From: an uncultured Actinomycetes bacterium
GTDB taxonomy: Bacteria > Actinomycetota > Acidimicrobiia > Acidimicrobiales > RAAP-2
Direction of reading: 5' to 3'
NCBI GenBank assembly: GCA_903875425.1
Contig: CAIQWC010000012.1
Span: 186,001-250,000 of the forward strand
Length of the DNA stretch: 64,000 nucleotides
Below are positions 28,213-36,697 of the stretch, piece by piece (the first letter of the stretch is position 1; each line of letters opens with the position of its first letter). The position numbers were made by a program, and so were the translations under genes. Under the pieces are notes generated by a model. That model searched no databases and was not told where the DNA came from. It was given only the letters and a program-made list of their open reading frames with translations.

Positions 28213-28875
28213 TTACAGGCCAGCAATTCGTAGTGTCGAGTGTGCCTTGTGCTTGATGTTCATGGTGATGCACACGGCGGTGAACGCCTCAATTGGTGAC
28301 GCTTGCGCCAAGCTGCCAGCGTCAATGCCTCGTAGGCCATCGATCGAATCGATCAACGCGATGGCCGCATCTTTGGCATCCGCAGCGTCTCCACACACCA
28401 AGACGTCAGCTTCGAGGCCCGAGTCGAGCTTTTCCATGTCAGCGGCGGGAAGGTGATGGAACGCTGCTGCCACCTTGGAGTTAGGTAACGCAGCCGCGAT
28501 CTGTCCAGCCATCGATCCTCGAGGTGGATAAAGCGGCAACATTTCGCGACCTTCCTTCATCAAGGCATTGACCATGGAGACCACGACACGACCGCTCAAG
28601 GCCTCGCGCATCTTGGTAACCGTCGCCACTGCGCTATCCCAAGGAGTAGCCACGACAACCAGATCAGCATTGGGGCCGAGGTCCTCATTGGCTGCGCCCA
28701 CGATAGATCCTGAGACCGAAGCATTCGCGGCCAAGATCTCCGCGACCACGTCACCCGCGCGTTGCGCATCGCGCGAGCCGATCGTGACGTGATGGCCAGC
28801 TACCGCACTGCGCAGTGCGAGTCCTCGCCCCGCGGGACCGGTTCCTCCGATAATCACAATGTTCATGGGGGCCAT
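28213..28875 (-). CDS. npdG: F420-dependent NADP oxidoreductase (NADPH-dependent F420 reductase)
   Basis: The enzyme moves hydride between NADPH and the deazaflavin cofactor F420. The 220-residue protein has the NADP-binding IVIIGGTGPAGRGLALR segment, a GSRD loop after the second strand as in Fno-type reductases, ADLVVVATPWD, and the AAFHHLPAADM block near the F420 site. The ATG at 28875 follows GAGAGG; a second ATG at 28866 is possible. It lies seven bases upstream of mshC on the same strand and is divergent from fabI. It implies F420 use in this organism. Confidence 0.87.
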   Translation of the reverse strand: MAPMNIVIIGGTGPAGRGLALRSAVAGHHVTIGSRDAQRAGDVVAEILAANASVSGSIVGAANEDLGPNADLVVVATPWDSAVATVTKMREALSGRVVVSMVNALMKEGREMLPLYPPRGSMAGQIAAALPNSKVAAAFHHLPAADMEKLDSGLEADVLVCGDAADAKDAAIALIDSIDGLRGIDAGSLAQASPIEAFTAVCITMNIKHKAHSTLRIAGL

Positions 28876-28907
28876 GATCGCATACCTCTCTTGCCCCGAC
28901 GAGGCGT

Positions 28908-28913
28908 TAGCCT
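28908..28913 (+). promoter_or_regulatory. Candidate -10 box for a leaderless fabI mRNA
   Basis: TAGCCT is separated by exactly six bases from the fabI ATG, and no ribosome-binding site intervenes. The same TANNNT-N6-ATG layout precedes three other plus-strand genes here (31,685, 51,062 and 59,801). Confidence 0.45.
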
Positions 28914-28919
28914 GATCGC

Positions 28920-29708
28920 ATGGGACTTCTTGATGGAAAGAGCATTCTAGTTACCGGCATCTTGACTGATGCATCCTTGGCATTTCACATCGCCCAACGA
29001 GCTCAGCTCGAGGGCGCTACCGTGATCGTCTCCGGGTTTGGTCGCGGCCTCTCGTTGACGAAGCGGGTTATCCGGAAACTCCCCGTAGAGCCGGCGCTCA
29101 TTGAGATCGACGTTACCGACGAGCTTCAGCTCGGGGCTGCCGCTGAGGCGGTCGCGGCGCTCACGCCGAAACTCGACGGACTCGTTCATGCCATTGGTTT
29201 CGCTCCCGAAGCTTGTTTGGGCTCGGGCATGCTCACCGCATCAGCGCAAGACGTCGCTACCGCTTTTACGATCTCCACCTACTCGCTCGCTGCCCTCTGT
29301 CGCACCTTTCTCCCCCTCCTCGAAGCATCGCCATCAGCGTCAGTGGTTGGACTGGATTTTGACGCCACTGTTGCGTGGCCGCTCTATGACTGGATGGGCG
29401 TGGCCAAAGCCGGCCTCGAGTCCCTCACTCGCTATCTCGCCCGCGATCTTGGTCCACAGGGCATTCGCGTGAACTTGGTAGCCGCCGGCCCCATTCGCAC
29501 GATGGCGGCTAAGTCGATACCTGGTTTCGCCACGTTTGAAGATACGTGGGCTGCCGGCGCACCCCTCGGTTGGGACGTCAACGACGCTACGCCGGTGGCA
29601 TCGGCCGCCGTAGCACTACTTAGCGACCTCTTCTCGGCGACGACGGGAGAAATCCTCCACGTAGACGGCGGCATCCACGCCCTCGGTGCGATTAGCCCGC
29701 AGTCCTAG
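28920..29708 (+). CDS. fabI: Enoyl-[acyl-carrier-protein] reductase (FabI/InhA type)
   Basis: This enzyme does the last reduction in type II fatty-acid elongation with NADH. The 262-residue short-chain dehydrogenase has the FabI/InhA coenzyme loop ILVTGILTDASLAFHIA and the catalytic Y-x6-K as YDWMGVAKAGLES, which differs from the Y-x3-K of ordinary SDRs. RVNLVAAGPIRTMAAKSIPGF forms the substrate loop and the C-terminus has GEILHVDGG. The gene stands alone on the plus strand and ends one base before the stop of the convergent ABC gene. Confidence 0.95.
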   Translation: MGLLDGKSILVTGILTDASLAFHIAQRAQLEGATVIVSGFGRGLSLTKRVIRKLPVEPALIEIDVTDELQLGAAAEAVAALTPKLDGLVHAIGFAPEACLGSGMLTASAQDVATAFTISTYSLAALCRTFLPLLEASPSASVVGLDFDATVAWPLYDWMGVAKAGLESLTRYLARDLGPQGIRVNLVAAGPIRTMAAKSIPGFATFEDTWAAGAPLGWDVNDATPVASAAVALLSDLFSATTGEILHVDGGIHALGAISPQS

Positions 29709-29709
29709 C

Positions 29710-31608
29710 TCAATCGATGAGTTTGTCTCCATGGGAGAACTGCGTTTCGTAGAGCTCTCCGTAGAGCCCACCCATGCTGAGTAGTTCTGCATGGGTGCCG
29801 CGCTCGACAATTCTGCCGGCATTCATCACCAAGATTTGATCTGCCCCTCGAATAGTGGAGAGTCGGTGAGCGATGACAAGAGCGGTACGTCCGGCAAAGG
29901 TCTCATCGAGTGCCCGCTGCACGGCGACTTCTGATTCTGAGTCGAGGTGCGCCGTCGCCTCGTCCAAAATCACGATGCGCGGCGCCTTCAGCAAGAGCCG
30001 AGCGATGGCGACTCGCTGTTTTTCTCCGCCGCTTAGTCGGTAGCCGCGTTCGCCTACCACGGTGTTGAGCCCCTCGGGGAGGCCCGCGAGAAGATCCCCG
30101 AGTTGCGCCTGGCGCAGGGCGTGAAAGAGTTCTTCGTCGGTGGCATCTTCGCGGGCGAAGCGCAAATTCGCAGCCAGGGTCTCGTGGAAGAGATGCGCGT
30201 CTTGCGTCACCACGCCAATTGCCGCACGCACTGACTCGGTGCTGGCGTCTCTCACATCGAGGCCGTTAATGGTGATAGCACCGCCCGTGACGTCATAGAG
30301 CCGGGGCAACAGCATCGACAAGGTGGTCTTTCCCGCACCGGAAGGCCCCACAATGGCAGTCATGGTGCCGGGAGCGACGCGGAAACTCACGTCATCGAGC
30401 GCAATTGCGTTCACGGTCCGATCCAAGGTGGTGACACTCTCGAGACTTGCTAGCGATACTTGTTCGGCGCTTGGGTAGGTAAAAGAAACTCGATCAAAGA
30501 CAACGGTGGCCGGACCGTCTGGAATGGCGACGGCGTTCTCGGCATCGCTAATCATGGGAGTTAAGTCGAGAACTTCGAAGACACGCTCGAAGGACACCAC
30601 CGTCGTCATGACGTCTACTTGTAGCGAACTCAACGCCGTCAGTGGCGAGTAAAGCCGGGCGAGATACGCCGTTAACGCAACCAGGGTTCCGATCATGAGT
30701 TCACCGTGGAGTGCGGCAACGCCGCCAAACCCATACACAAACGCCGTCGCCAAGGAGGCCGTCAAAGTGAGGCAGACGAAGAAGATTCGTTGGTAGGCCG
30801 CTTGCGTGATTCCGATGTCGCGAACACGTCCCGCCTTGGCGTTAAAACGCGTGGACTCCGAGCGTGCGTCTCCGTAGAGCTTGGCCAACATGGCACCAGA
30901 AACATTGAAGCGCTCCGTCATCATCTGATTCATCTCGGCATTCAGGCCGAAACCTTCGCGCATGAGTGTTCCGAGTTTTTGCCCCATACGTCGCGCAGGA
31001 ATCAAAAATATGGGGAGCAAGACCAAGGCCCCCAAGGTGATCGGCCACGACAGCACGAACATCGCCGCAAGGGTTATCGCCACCAAGATGATGTTGCCGA
31101 CCACGTTGCTCAGCAAGTCAGTGAACGCCTGCTGTGCTCCAATGATGTCGTTATTGAGGCGACTAATGAGTGCGCCGGTTTGAGTGCGCGAGAAAAAGGC
31201 AATCGGCATTTCTTGAATGTGGGCAAAGACTCGAGCTCGCATGTCGTAGATCAATCGCTCACCAATGACGGCCGAGATCCACCGCTGAATGATGGAGAGA
31301 CCAGCATCGGCGACTGCGATGAGCGCAACGGTGATTGCTAAAGCGATGACGAGGCCTTGCTTGTGGCCAATGATTCCCTTATCGATAATGGCTCGCAAAA
31401 TAAGCGGGTTAATCGAGACAATGATCGAATCGACCACCACCGCGATGAGGAACACGACGAGCGAGGCACGATACGGCCGTGAAAAGGTGAGGATGCGCTT
31501 GATCGTGCCCTTCGCAATTTGGTGGTTTTTGACGGAGGTGTCACGACGCAATGACTTCATGCCCGACCAAGCGCCACCGCCGGCAGATGGTATTCCATGC
31601 AAACTCAT
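29710..31608 (-). CDS. ABC-type multidrug/lipid exporter, fused permease and ATPase
   Basis: A 632-residue half-transporter that should act as a dimer. A six-helix ABC transmembrane domain (about residues 45-335, with SRLNNDIIGAQQAF typical of exporters) is followed by a nucleotide-binding domain: Walker A GPSGAGKTTLS, signature LSGGEKQRVAIAR, Walker B RIVILDEATAHLD, H-loop IAHRLSTI. All ATPase motifs are intact. A linker of about 30 residues precedes the ATPase domain. GGGAGGTGAGCCG gives a strong ribosome-binding site before ATG 31608. Substrate cannot be told from sequence. Confidence 0.92.
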   Translation of the reverse strand: MSLHGIPSAGGGAWSGMKSLRRDTSVKNHQIAKGTIKRILTFSRPYRASLVVFLIAVVVDSIIVSINPLILRAIIDKGIIGHKQGLVIALAITVALIAVADAGLSIIQRWISAVIGERLIYDMRARVFAHIQEMPIAFFSRTQTGALISRLNNDIIGAQQAFTDLLSNVVGNIILVAITLAAMFVLSWPITLGALVLLPIFLIPARRMGQKLGTLMREGFGLNAEMNQMMTERFNVSGAMLAKLYGDARSESTRFNAKAGRVRDIGITQAAYQRIFFVCLTLTASLATAFVYGFGGVAALHGELMIGTLVALTAYLARLYSPLTALSSLQVDVMTTVVSFERVFEVLDLTPMISDAENAVAIPDGPATVVFDRVSFTYPSAEQVSLASLESVTTLDRTVNAIALDDVSFRVAPGTMTAIVGPSGAGKTTLSMLLPRLYDVTGGAITINGLDVRDASTESVRAAIGVVTQDAHLFHETLAANLRFAREDATDEELFHALRQAQLGDLLAGLPEGLNTVVGERGYRLSGGEKQRVAIARLLLKAPRIVILDEATAHLDSESEVAVQRALDETFAGRTALVIAHRLSTIRGADQILVMNAGRIVERGTHAELLSMGGLYGELYETQFSHGDKLID

Positions 31609-31617
31609 CGGCTCACC

Positions 31618-31651
31618 TCCCTACGCTTGATCGATGCTTCTATCGTAGGGA
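31618..31651 (-). promoter_or_regulatory. Inverted repeat in the ABC exporter upstream region
   Basis: TCCCTACG (31618-31625) and CGTAGGGA (31644-31651) are perfect 8-bp arms with an 18-bp spacer, between the divergent exporter and the 31,685 gene. One arm touches the exporter ribosome-binding site. It could be an operator for a dimeric repressor or an mRNA hairpin that hides the site. No regulator gene is adjacent. Confidence 0.4.
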
Positions 31652-31672
31652 TCAGAATCAATCAGCATCCGA

Positions 31673-31678
31673 TACCGT
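31673..31678 (+). promoter_or_regulatory. Candidate -10 box for a leaderless mRNA (31,685 gene)
   Basis: TACCGT lies six bases before the ATG at 31685. GGAG lies in that gap but only two bases from the ATG, too close to work as a standard ribosome-binding site. Confidence 0.4.
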
Positions 31679-31684
31679 GGAGCT

Positions 31685-32077
31685 ATGGCAGAGCCCTCCC
31701 GAATCCCCCTCAGGATCGCCGTAGCCGCCGGCGTTCTTGTGGTGGCTAGTTTTTTCGCGTTCCTCATAGGCAACGTGATCATTCACGCCTTCCATCACAA
31801 TTTAAAGACCCCGACCGCTACCAAGGTCCTATCTCTAAAGGTTCTTAACCCCAGCGAGATCCAGATCACCGGGTCGGTGAGGAATCTCTCGCCGAGCACC
31901 GCAACGATCAGTTGCCTCATTGGCGTCCTCGAACCCGCCAACCCTTTGGCCTATCCACGTCGATCCACCATTGTGTTGGCTCCAGGCCAAACAGGCCTGA
32001 TTACGGTCACGAGAACGCTGCTTCACCCTCAAGCCGCTGGCGTGACACCATCGAATATTCCCTTCACCTGTACCTAA
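31685..32077 (+). CDS. Membrane-anchored hypothetical protein
   Basis: A 130-residue protein with a short basic N-terminus, one hydrophobic anchor (about residues 9-35) and an outside domain of about 90 residues with alternating beta-strand character (VLSLKVLNPSEIQITGSVRN, then TGLITVTRTLL). This resembles small beta-sandwich FxLYD-like domains, but I do not recognise the family. The two cysteines (residues 76 and 129) could form a disulfide; the neighbouring convergent ccdA gene, seven bases away, is a disulfide-metabolism protein, though there is no evidence they interact. Confidence 0.7.
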   Translation: MAEPSRIPLRIAVAAGVLVVASFFAFLIGNVIIHAFHHNLKTPTATKVLSLKVLNPSEIQITGSVRNLSPSTATISCLIGVLEPANPLAYPRRSTIVLAPGQTGLITVTRTLLHPQAAGVTPSNIPFTCT

Positions 32078-32083
32078 TTACCG

Positions 32084-32863
32084 CTACAGCGGGACGTTAA
32101 AACTTGAAAAGTGATCTTGGATAGTCGTCACCAACGATCCCCACAAGCCGGTGACTTCCAAGAGGCCCACGAGGACTAAGAGGCCTCCGCCAACACGCAT
32201 CACCCACACGGCGTGCCTACTTAAAAATCTCGTGATGACATGAACACGAGTAGTGATCAGCGCGGCGGCGACGAAGGGGATGCCGAGGCCGAGGCAATAA
32301 AAAACGGTCAGGAACGAACCGCGGGCCGCCGAACTCCCGGTCGATGCCGAGAGTCCCAAAATTGCTGCCAAGGTCGGACCAATGCAAGGCGTCCATCCAA
32401 GGGAGAACAAGATGCCCAGAACGAAAGCGCCACCAACCGTGGCCTTCGGCAGCCAGTGAACCCGAACGTCGCGATTAAGGAGAGACAGGCCAGGGATCAA
32501 ACCAGCAAAGAACAGACCGAGCAACACCGTTAGGGTTCCAAAAATAATGGACAACATGCGCTGATCTCGGTGAAAGACCCGACCCACCTCCCCAAAGACT
32601 GCGCCGAAGGAAACGAATACGACGGTGAATCCGGCCACGAAAGCAATGGCCCCCAAGAGCACTCGAGATCGTGGGATTGCCTCTTCACCCCCCGTCGCTC
32701 CGGCCCCCACGGCTCCCCCAAGGAATGACAGGTATCCCGGCAACAAGGGCAGCACGCAAGGCGACAAGAAAGACAGCAAACCAGCAATAAAGGCGACAGG
32801 AATAGCCAGAATCAGCGACCCCGAAGTCACCGTCGTTGAAACTGAGCCCATCACCATGTCCAC
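32084..32863 (-). CDS. ccdA: CcdA/DsbD-type thiol-disulfide transmembrane protein
   Basis: CcdA carries reducing equivalents across the membrane to extracytoplasmic thioredoxin-like proteins, for cytochrome c maturation or other thiol enzymes. The 259-residue protein has about six helices and both redox cysteines in the conserved prolines: LSPCVLPLLPGYLSFLGG in the first helix and GWTPCIGPTLAAIL in the fourth. The first start in the frame is GTG 32863 with an ATG two codons later. No resB/ccsA or TlpA gene lies next to it, so its partner is elsewhere. Confidence 0.9.
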   Translation of the reverse strand: MDMVMGSVSTTVTSGSLILAIPVAFIAGLLSFLSPCVLPLLPGYLSFLGGAVGAGATGGEEAIPRSRVLLGAIAFVAGFTVVFVSFGAVFGEVGRVFHRDQRMLSIIFGTLTVLLGLFFAGLIPGLSLLNRDVRVHWLPKATVGGAFVLGILFSLGWTPCIGPTLAAILGLSASTGSSAARGSFLTVFYCLGLGIPFVAAALITTRVHVITRFLSRHAVWVMRVGGGLLVLVGLLEVTGLWGSLVTTIQDHFSSFNVPL

Positions 32864-32955
32864 GCTTAGGCATCGTAGTGCTCTCGCGATAACGGACTCT
32901 TCCTCGAAGCCATGCCGTTAGGGTTTACCTCACCCCTAGGCCGAAGAGGAGAGCT

Positions 32956-34212
32956 ATGCCAAGACAAAGGGTCGCGGTAATCGGCAGCGGTATTTCCGGC
33001 TTAGCCTGCGCCTACTGGCTTGGAGAGCACCATGACGTAACCGTCTTTGAGCAACATGGACGCCTCGGTGGGCACGTCGACACCCATGAACTAGTGGTCG
33101 AGGGTGAACAGGTATCGGTTGATTCGGGATTCATCGTTTTTAATCGCGGCACCTATCCACTGTTTTGCGGGCTCTTGCGTGAACTCGGCGTGGAATCTCA
33201 GGCGACGGATATGTCCTTCGGTGTCAGCGATGACCGAGAGGCATGGGAGTTTTGTGGCCGCGATGGCCTTCGAGGCATCCTTTCCCAACCTCGCAATCTG
33301 CTTCGACCGCGGTTTTTGGCCCTCATGCGCGACATTGTTCGTTTCGGCAAGGTGGGGCGACGCGCGCTCGACAGTGGCACACTAAGCGAGGAGATCACCA
33401 TTGGAGACTTCTTGACTCGTCACCAGTTCGGTTCACGCTTCAGGGAGGCATATCTCATTCCCTTCGGCGCCTCGATCTGGTCAGCCGATCCAGAGCACTT
33501 TCTTGAATACCCGGCCGCCTCGCTGCTGCGGTTTTTTAGCAACCATGGCATTTTGGAGTTTCGTGAGCGCCCCACTTGGGAAACCATCGTTGGTGGTTCA
33601 CAACGATACGTTGAGCGCCTCGAATCGTCGGGGCGATTCACCGCACGCACCCATTGCATCGTGTCTTCGATACAAAGAACCAGCGATGGTGTTCTCGTCC
33701 TCCACGGCGGACAGAGTGAGCGATTCGATCAGGTTGTGATCGCCACGCCCGCGCCGACGGCACTCAGACTGCTCCAAGACCCTGATCCCCTCGAGCAAGA
33801 AATCCTTGCTGCCTTTGCCACCATCGCCAACCAAGTCACGATTCACACTGATACGTCCGTGATGCCCCGCTCGTCCAAGGCGTGGGGTGCGTGGAACTAC
33901 CACCGTCATCGTGATCTCGGATCTCAAGCCACGCTCAGTTACTGGATGAATTTACTTCAGCGACTCTCGATCACCACCCCCATTTTCGTAACCCTCAACC
34001 AAGACCACGACATCGATTCCGCACGCGTACTGCAGCGACGCATCTACGAACATCCCGTGTTTAACCCCGCGGCCTTACAAGCCCAAGATCGCTGGAATGA
34101 AATCAACGGAGATCGTCGAACCTGGTTTGCCGGCGCCTACTGGTTCAACGGTTTTCATGAAGACGGCGCACGCTCGGCCCGCAGGGTCGCCGATGCCTTG
34201 GGGTCTGCGTGA
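32956..34212 (+). CDS. FAD-dependent amine-oxidase-like protein (COG2907 family)
   Basis: A 418-residue flavoprotein with the N-terminal dinucleotide motif VIGSGISGLACAYWL followed by the LGGHVDTHELV loop, a VDSGFIVFNRGTYP block and a C-terminal FAD segment (WFAGAYWFNGFHEDGARSARRVA). COG2907 members are regularly found with DUF1365 and a cyclopropane synthase-like methyltransferase, as here. The trio is thought to modify unsaturated membrane fatty acids, but the reaction of this protein is not established. AGAGGAGAGCT gives a good ribosome-binding site. It is the first gene of a three-gene operon with 1-4-base overlaps. Confidence 0.88.
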   Translation: MPRQRVAVIGSGISGLACAYWLGEHHDVTVFEQHGRLGGHVDTHELVVEGEQVSVDSGFIVFNRGTYPLFCGLLRELGVESQATDMSFGVSDDREAWEFCGRDGLRGILSQPRNLLRPRFLALMRDIVRFGKVGRRALDSGTLSEEITIGDFLTRHQFGSRFREAYLIPFGASIWSADPEHFLEYPAASLLRFFSNHGILEFRERPTWETIVGGSQRYVERLESSGRFTARTHCIVSSIQRTSDGVLVLHGGQSERFDQVVIATPAPTALRLLQDPDPLEQEILAAFATIANQVTIHTDTSVMPRSSKAWGAWNYHRHRDLGSQATLSYWMNLLQRLSITTPIFVTLNQDHDIDSARVLQRRIYEHPVFNPAALQAQDRWNEINGDRRTWFAGAYWFNGFHEDGARSARRVADALGSA

Positions 34213-34961
34213 TGCATCACAAGCTCTATGAAGCGCGCATTACCCACCACCGTCGCGCTCCCGATCACGTCATTGATCAAACTGCCACCATGATCTGCGT
34301 CGATCTCGACCACCTAGAGGAGCTCGACCACGTCTCGGCGTTGCTCGGTTTCAAACGCCGACGCCCCATCCGCCTGTTGAGAAGTGACTACCTCGGCGAC
34401 CAAAGCCTTGCCCTAAAACAAGCGGTGCTCGATCTCGTCGAAGAACGCCTAGGAATACGGCCGAGCGGCACAGTGCTGATGGTCGGTAATCTGCGCACCC
34501 TTGGATGGTGCTTTAACCCCATCACGACCTATTGGTGTTTTGACCAAGACAAAACACCGGTAGCCCAAGTGCTCAGCGTGACCAACACCCCGTGGCACGA
34601 ACATCATGCCTATGTTTTGGCGTGGAAGCCAGATCATGAACAACCCTGGGACTTCCCTAAATCACTGCATGTTTCGCCGTTTTACCCCATGGATCTGCAG
34701 TACCGCTTCACGTCAAGCCTGCCTGGGGAGCGCGTTAGCTTTGCGCTCGACCTTTACGATCTCGAGGGGACATTAGTGTTCTCAGCCGCGCTCAGTGGCC
34801 GAAGCGTACCCCTCACAACCCGCTCGCTTCTTAGGCTCTTGGGCCGCTCGCCGACACAGAAGGTGTCTCTTGGCATCTACGCTCATGCTGCGCGATTAAG
34901 AATGAAGGGGACCCGGTTCGTTCCCCACCCGAAGAAACAACAGGAGCCAACATCGCCATGA
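34209..34961 (+). CDS. DUF1365 domain protein
   Basis: A 250-residue protein of the uncharacterised DUF1365 family. It starts LYEARITHHRRAPDHVI and has the family blocks LMVGNLRTLGWCFNPITTYWCFD and WHEHHAYVL, then FPKSLHVSPFYPMDLQYRF. GTG 34209 is followed directly by ATG 34212; the latter shares one base with the upstream stop. DUF1365 proteins are nearly always found between a COG2907 flavoprotein and a Cfa-like enzyme; their function is unknown. The stop overlaps the next gene as ATGA. Confidence 0.88.
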   Translation: MMHHKLYEARITHHRRAPDHVIDQTATMICVDLDHLEELDHVSALLGFKRRRPIRLLRSDYLGDQSLALKQAVLDLVEERLGIRPSGTVLMVGNLRTLGWCFNPITTYWCFDQDKTPVAQVLSVTNTPWHEHHAYVLAWKPDHEQPWDFPKSLHVSPFYPMDLQYRFTSSLPGERVSFALDLYDLEGTLVFSAALSGRSVPLTTRSLLRLLGRSPTQKVSLGIYAHAARLRMKGTRFVPHPKKQQEPTSP

Positions 34962-36256
34962 AGGAAGTAGCCGAGCTCATAGGTCCGAAGGCGGCCACGA
35001 TTAGCGATAGCCGTGGATTACGGGCGCGTATCGAGCGCCGAGTCATCCGACGATTAACGACTCGAATACACGGCGTAGAAGTGTTCGAACGCATCGGCGA
35101 ATTGCCGCAACGACCACCGGTACACCACAATAATCACGACCTGCCGGGAGTCACGAAGTCAACCGCAATTTGGATTCTTGACTATCGCGCCTACTCAGCA
35201 GTCGCTCGAGGAGGTAGCTCCGGACTCGGCGAGGCTTACTTCCGCGGTTGGTGGGACAGCGACAACGTCGTTGGTGCTCTCCGAGCCATGGTCCGGGCTC
35301 AGGCGCGGCTCGACGATCGGCGTAACCGCGTCCACCAATTCTTTCGCCCCGTCTTCGATCCCCTTCGTAAGCTGCGACGCTCTAACAAACATCGTGATCG
35401 AAAAAATGTTCGAGCACACTATGACTTAAGTAATGAATTTTTCGAAATGTTTCTTGATGACACGATGACGTACTCCTCGGGCGTATTCGCGTCGCCTGAG
35501 ACTAAGTTGGCTGATGCATCGAGAGCCAAGATCGATCGCCTCTGCCACAAGTTGGAAGTGGGGCCCGACACCACGCTTCTTGAAATTGGTACTGGATGGG
35601 GCAGTTTCGCTATCCGAGCTGCACAAACTCATGGCGCGTCCGTTACCACCACCACGATCTCGGCTAACCAGGCAGCACTTGCTCGCCAGCGAATTAGCGA
35701 TGCTGGCTTAAGCGCGCGAATTGATCTGCGCGAACTTGACTATCGCGATCTCGACGGCCACTACGACCGAATCGTGTCGGTGGAGATGATTGAGGCAGTC
35801 GACTGGCGCGACGTTCCAACCTTCTTCGCAACCTGTTCGTCACTACTCAAGGACGACGGCTTAATGGGTCTCCAAGCGATTGTGGTGGCAGATCAGCGAT
35901 ACCATCGCGTGCGCTCCACGAATGATTTCATTACCGATTGGATCTTCCCCGGAGGTTCGCTTCCGTCGATCTCCTCCATCGCCAACGACGTCGCCGCGAA
36001 TACCGACATGCGTATGGTAGATCTTGAAGATCTAGGCCTCCACTACGCCGAGACCCTGTGGCGTTGGCGTCGTCGTCTGCACCGCAAGTGGCACGACCTT
36101 GAATCCCTAGGGTTAAACGAAGATATGGCACGCCTTTGGGATTTCTATCTGGCCTACTGTGAAGCTGGTTTTAGAGAACGCCACGTCAGCGTGGTGCAGG
36201 TCGTGCTTGCTAAACCCCAATGGCGACCGCAGCATCTCACCACCCGGCACTACTAA
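34958..36256 (+). CDS. cfa: Cyclopropane-fatty-acyl-phospholipid synthase family methyltransferase
   Basis: A 432-residue SAM-dependent enzyme acting on double bonds of phospholipid acyl chains, by cyclopropanation or methylation. The N-terminal third (with GEAYFRGWWDSDN) is the lipid-binding part; the catalytic domain has HYDLSNEFFEMFLDDTMTYSSGVF, the SAM loop LEIGTGWGSFAIRAA, and FITDWIFPGGSLPS. The flavoprotein and DUF1365 partners distinguish this operon from solitary cfa genes, so the product may be something other than plain cyclopropane, for example a methyl-branched or furan-type fatty acid (inference). Confidence 0.9.
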   Translation: MKEVAELIGPKAATISDSRGLRARIERRVIRRLTTRIHGVEVFERIGELPQRPPVHHNNHDLPGVTKSTAIWILDYRAYSAVARGGSSGLGEAYFRGWWDSDNVVGALRAMVRAQARLDDRRNRVHQFFRPVFDPLRKLRRSNKHRDRKNVRAHYDLSNEFFEMFLDDTMTYSSGVFASPETKLADASRAKIDRLCHKLEVGPDTTLLEIGTGWGSFAIRAAQTHGASVTTTTISANQAALARQRISDAGLSARIDLRELDYRDLDGHYDRIVSVEMIEAVDWRDVPTFFATCSSLLKDDGLMGLQAIVVADQRYHRVRSTNDFITDWIFPGGSLPSISSIANDVAANTDMRMVDLEDLGLHYAETLWRWRRRLHRKWHDLESLGLNEDMARLWDFYLAYCEAGFRERHVSVVQVVLAKPQWRPQHLTTRHY

Positions 36257-36697
36257 TCGCCGGACTCATATGTGGTGGCCGGGCTTCTTGCCTAGCGCTC
36301 GCAAGAACCATTGGCCTACCCTTCCCGGCTGCTTCGCGTGCTCCAAATTATGGCTATCGCGACCCGCGCTAACGCCGTACTCATGTGCGAGACCCGACAG
36401 GGGGGCCACGTTGGGTTCCTCACCGTGGGGAACTTTGGGTAGGTGCTGTCGTCTCTTACGTGGTGCTGATCCTTTGGAACCCATATCCCTCGCTCTCGCC
36501 ACTTTTGATCCTGACACCTTGGCGACGACGATGTCAGCATCCCCGAGGGCAAGCTCCGTCGTGCGTTCCTCACAGCGGCCCTGTGTAGTTCCTGAGCCGG
36601 CCACGGAAGGTTTTTAGGAAAACCTCCATTCGGCACAACTTAAGGGCTAACCTCGGAAGGGTTAAGAAGCGAGAGTCCATCAGAAAAGGAAGTTGCC
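36257..36697. other. 441-bp intergenic stretch without a confident gene
   Basis: A minus-strand frame from GTG 36604 to 36266 (112 codons) and a plus-strand frame running on from the cfa end are both open. Neither has a ribosome-binding site, a recognisable motif or convincing composition, so I left them out. A hairpin with arms AGGTTTT (36608-36614) and AAAACCT (36619-36625), loop TAGG, lies about 75 bases before the next gene and may be a leader structure or a weak terminator of the cfa operon. Confidence 0.5.

Noticed and set aside
36266-36604. 112-codon minus-strand frame after the cfa gene
   Set aside because: It has no ribosome-binding site, no recognisable motif and an unconvincing composition. 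A plus-strand frame is equally open in the same place.
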